Assembly (NCBI GenBank): GCA_022561095.1
Contig: JADFRV010000122.1
Coordinates: 1 to 6,797 of the forward strand
Reading direction: 5' to 3'
Length of the DNA stretch: 6,797 nt
Origin: Chloroflexota bacterium
GTDB lineage: Bacteria; Chloroflexota; Dehalococcoidia; SM23-28-2; RBG-16-64-32
Shown here piece after piece: positions 5,899-6,797 of the stretch (the first letter of the stretch is position 1; the number at the start of each line of letters is the position of its first letter). The position numbers were made by a program, and so were the translations under genes. The notes under the pieces are model-generated. The model had not been told where the DNA came from. It made no database searches and saw only the letters and a list, made by a program, of their open reading frames with translations.

Positions 5899-5928
5899 AT
5901 CGTACTTGGAGGCGCGAGCGCGGGTAAA
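5899..5928 (-). promoter_or_regulatory. Promoter of SnoaL-like paralog 1
   Basis: On the minus strand TTTACC (5928-5923), an 18-base spacer and TACGAT (5904-5899) precede the ATG by 39 bases. The block matches the one at 6436-6465 at 23 of 30 positions and lies at exactly the same distance from its start codon. That conservation supports it more than the consensus match does. Confidence 0.55.
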
Positions 5929-6008
5929 GGGACGGGGCCCCGCCTCGTGAATGGGCCACAGATGGGCTCAGATACGCCTGAGGCGGACACGTGGGCTCAA
6001 ATTGGAGG

Positions 6009-6035
6009 GCCCTTCGACAAGCTCAGGGTGAGCGG
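6009..6035. repeat. Dispersed short repeat, copy B, compact form
   Basis: GCCCTTCGACA, AGCT, CAGGGTGAGCGG. The right part contains a perfect hairpin, GCTCA-GGG-TGAGC (6021-6033). It begins four bases past the stop of SnoaL-like paralog 2 on the minus strand. It could help end that transcript, though no T-run follows. The matching copy A lies downstream of paralog 1. Confidence 0.65.
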
Positions 6036-6039
6036 AGGG

Positions 6040-6396
6040 TCAGGCGCTGAAGGTGTTGGGGTCGTCAACGACGTAGAGCCAGGTGCCGTCGGGCTGGCGG
6101 CGGGCGACCTCGATGGCGCGGCCGGACAACTGGGAGTTGGACATGCTCCAGGTGCTGTACATGAGGGTGATATCGCCGGAGGAGACGACCTTGTCGACGT
6201 TGATCTTGAATTCGGGTTTCATATCGGCAAGGGGGGCCATCTCCTGACGGATGGCGTCGGTGCCGGACCGGAGGTCGCCGGACTGGGTGAGGAAAACGGC
6301 GCCGGGCTCGTAGAGGGCCATGGCGGCGTCGAGGTCGCCCTGGCGGATGGCTTGTTGGAAGAGCTCGCCGATTTGTTCGGGCGAACGTGCAGGCAT
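6040..6396 (-). CDS. SnoaL/NTF2-like protein (YybH-type ketosteroid-isomerase homologue), paralog 2
   Basis: This 118-residue NTF2-like protein is the paralog of the gene at 5497-5859, arranged in tandem on the same strand with 180 bases between them. The fold pattern is helix MPARSPEQIGELFQQAIRQGD, helix LDAAMALYEPGA, strand VFLTQSGDLRSG, helix TDAIRQEMAPL, then strands FKINVDKVVSSGDITLMYSTWSMSN, IEVARRQPDGTWLYVVDDP. This copy keeps the usual hydrophobic first strand (AVFLTQSGDL), so it is the better guide to the ancestral form. The ATG has GAAGGAGG six bases upstream; the SD is part of the palindrome GGAGGCCTCC. The substrate is unknown. It has its own promoter (6436-6465), and its leader diverges from the dehalogenase-like gene across 268 bases. 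Confidence 0.9.
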   Translation of the reverse strand: MPARSPEQIGELFQQAIRQGDLDAAMALYEPGAVFLTQSGDLRSGTDAIRQEMAPLADMKPEFKINVDKVVSSGDITLMYSTWSMSNSQLSGRAIEVARRQPDGTWLYVVDDPNTFSA

Positions 6397-6435
6397 TGGA
6401 GGCCTCCTTCTGGTTGGCGGTTGATGGCGAGTTGA

Positions 6436-6465
6436 ATCTTAATTGGGGGCGTGGGCGCCGGTCAA
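6436..6465 (-). promoter_or_regulatory. Promoter of SnoaL-like paralog 2
   Basis: The minus strand shows TTGACC (6465-6460; five of six to TTGACA), an 18-base spacer and TAAGAT (6441-6436), then 39 bases to the ATG. The spacer is also shared with the paralog 1 promoter, so this may include an operator. Confidence 0.6.
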
Positions 6466-6612
6466 GCGGCCGGGGGCTACGTCAGCCACCGACGCCGTGG
6501 GGCACGATTACGGGCCCCCACACGAGGCAATCCACGCCGCCCTCACGGAGACCGACAGACGCATCGGCGCAATACGGTCGCTGCTGGAGCGAGTTCGGGA
6601 GCCGCCGCGCCA

Positions 6613-6621
6613 TGGTAGAAT
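6613..6621 (+). promoter_or_regulatory. Extended -10 promoter of the haloalkane-dehalogenase-like gene
   Basis: TGGTAGAAT fits the extended -10 pattern TGnTAnnnT, with TAGAAT matching five of six consensus bases. Transcription would begin near 6628, giving a leader of about 37 bases that holds the SD AAAGGAG (6651-6657). The -35 region (TTCGGG near 6594) is poor, as is usual for extended -10 promoters. Confidence 0.4.
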
Positions 6622-6664
6622 CAGAGCATTCAGCCCCGGACGGTTCCTAGAAAGGAGTCAAGAA

Positions 6665-6797
6665 ATGGCTACTCAGGAGATCTCCCCGGACTTTCCCTTT
6701 GAGTCTAAGTATATCGAGGTGCACGGGTCGAAGATGCACTACGTGGAGGAGGGCGCCGGCGACCCGGTGCTGTTCCTGCACGGCAACCCCACCTCGT
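6665..6797 (+). CDS. Alpha/beta hydrolase resembling haloalkane dehalogenase (partial, 3' end outside window)
   Basis: Only the first 44 codons are present. The ATG at 6665 has AAAGGAG seven bases upstream. The N-terminus (FPFESKYIEVHGSKMHYVEEG, split by turns, then DPVLFLHGNPTS) follows the pattern of haloalkane dehalogenases such as DhaA: two beta strands, then the oxyanion/halide loop HGNP with Asn at residue 41. In that family this Asn helps hold the leaving halide; the nucleophile Asp, the His and the Trp partner lie beyond the window. Full-length members are about 300 residues. The enzyme would cleave carbon-halogen bonds in the cytoplasm, but epoxide hydrolases and other alpha/beta hydrolases share the early motif, so the specific activity is not certain. 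The reading frame stays open upstream to 6443, but the SD and family alignment favour 6665. Confidence 0.85.
   Translation, partial: MATQEISPDFPFESKYIEVHGSKMHYVEEGAGDPVLFLHGNPTS

Noticed and set aside
5611..6435. 274-codon plus-strand open frame opposite both SnoaL-like genes
   Set aside because: It is Gly/Asp/Val-rich, crosses two unrelated gene boundaries and the promoter, and mirrors the codon bias of the real minus-strand genes. It has no recognisable domain.
5493..6492. 15-base near-repeat TACGTCAGCC(G/A)CCGA at 5493-5507 and 6478-6492, one spanning a SnoaL stop codon
   Set aside because: One or two such pairs with a single mismatch are expected by chance in a GC-rich window of this size, and flanking sequence does not align. 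It does not show a third SnoaL copy.

Overview
The window is a high-GC bacterial chromosomal segment. It has short intergenic gaps, a mix of ATG, GTG and TTG starts, and clear Shine-Dalgarno (SD) sequences before several genes. The gene families point to a Chloroflexota-like or actinobacterial-like bacterium: an OmpR/histidine-kinase pair, a DUF3179 lipoprotein, a CcdA beginning EVSFAAAFIGG, a single-TM DsbA with a basic N-terminus, and a haloalkane-dehalogenase-like hydrolase. The dispersed motif CCCTTCGACAAGCTCAGGG fits this too. The assignment is an inference; there is no rRNA or marker gene here.

Layout. Positions 1-1576 (+) hold the end of an OmpR-type response regulator and a complete sensor kinase one base downstream. 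This operon converges on a minus-strand block (4472 down to 1590) that reads dsbA-like, ccdA, DUF3179 lipoprotein. The block looks like an extracytoplasmic thiol-redox module: a membrane-anchored CPFC oxidoreductase, a membrane electron carrier with the paired CcdA cysteines, and an exported protein with a CPLC motif. Upstream of it, also on minus, a small cupin gene and an unrecognised 118-codon gene overlap by four bases (5294 down to 4627). Next come two tandem paralogous SnoaL/NTF2-like genes on minus (5859-5497 and 6396-6040). Each has its own promoter, and each is followed by a copy of the same short dispersed repeat. Last, a plus-strand alpha/beta hydrolase resembling haloalkane dehalogenase starts at 6665 and runs off the window.

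Most notable observations. (1) ccdA has no ATG, GTG or TTG that covers its conserved first membrane helix. That helix is encoded directly after, and in frame with, the TAG stop of the DsbA gene, which implies an ATC or ACG start, stop readthrough, or a lesion. (2) The two SnoaL paralogs keep a promoter block at exactly the same distance from their start codons, with 23 of 30 bases identical including the spacer. (3) The DUF3179 protein shows an internal two-fold repeat in which only the first unit keeps the His and CPLC residues. (4) A 120-base tract that is 80% G+T, with three exact GGTCGTTT copies, lies upstream of the cupin gene, which may be leaderless.

No tRNA, rRNA, CRISPR array, insertion sequence or origin was seen. 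No single decisive new system is visible; the odd ccdA start and the duplicated SnoaL units are the best leads.
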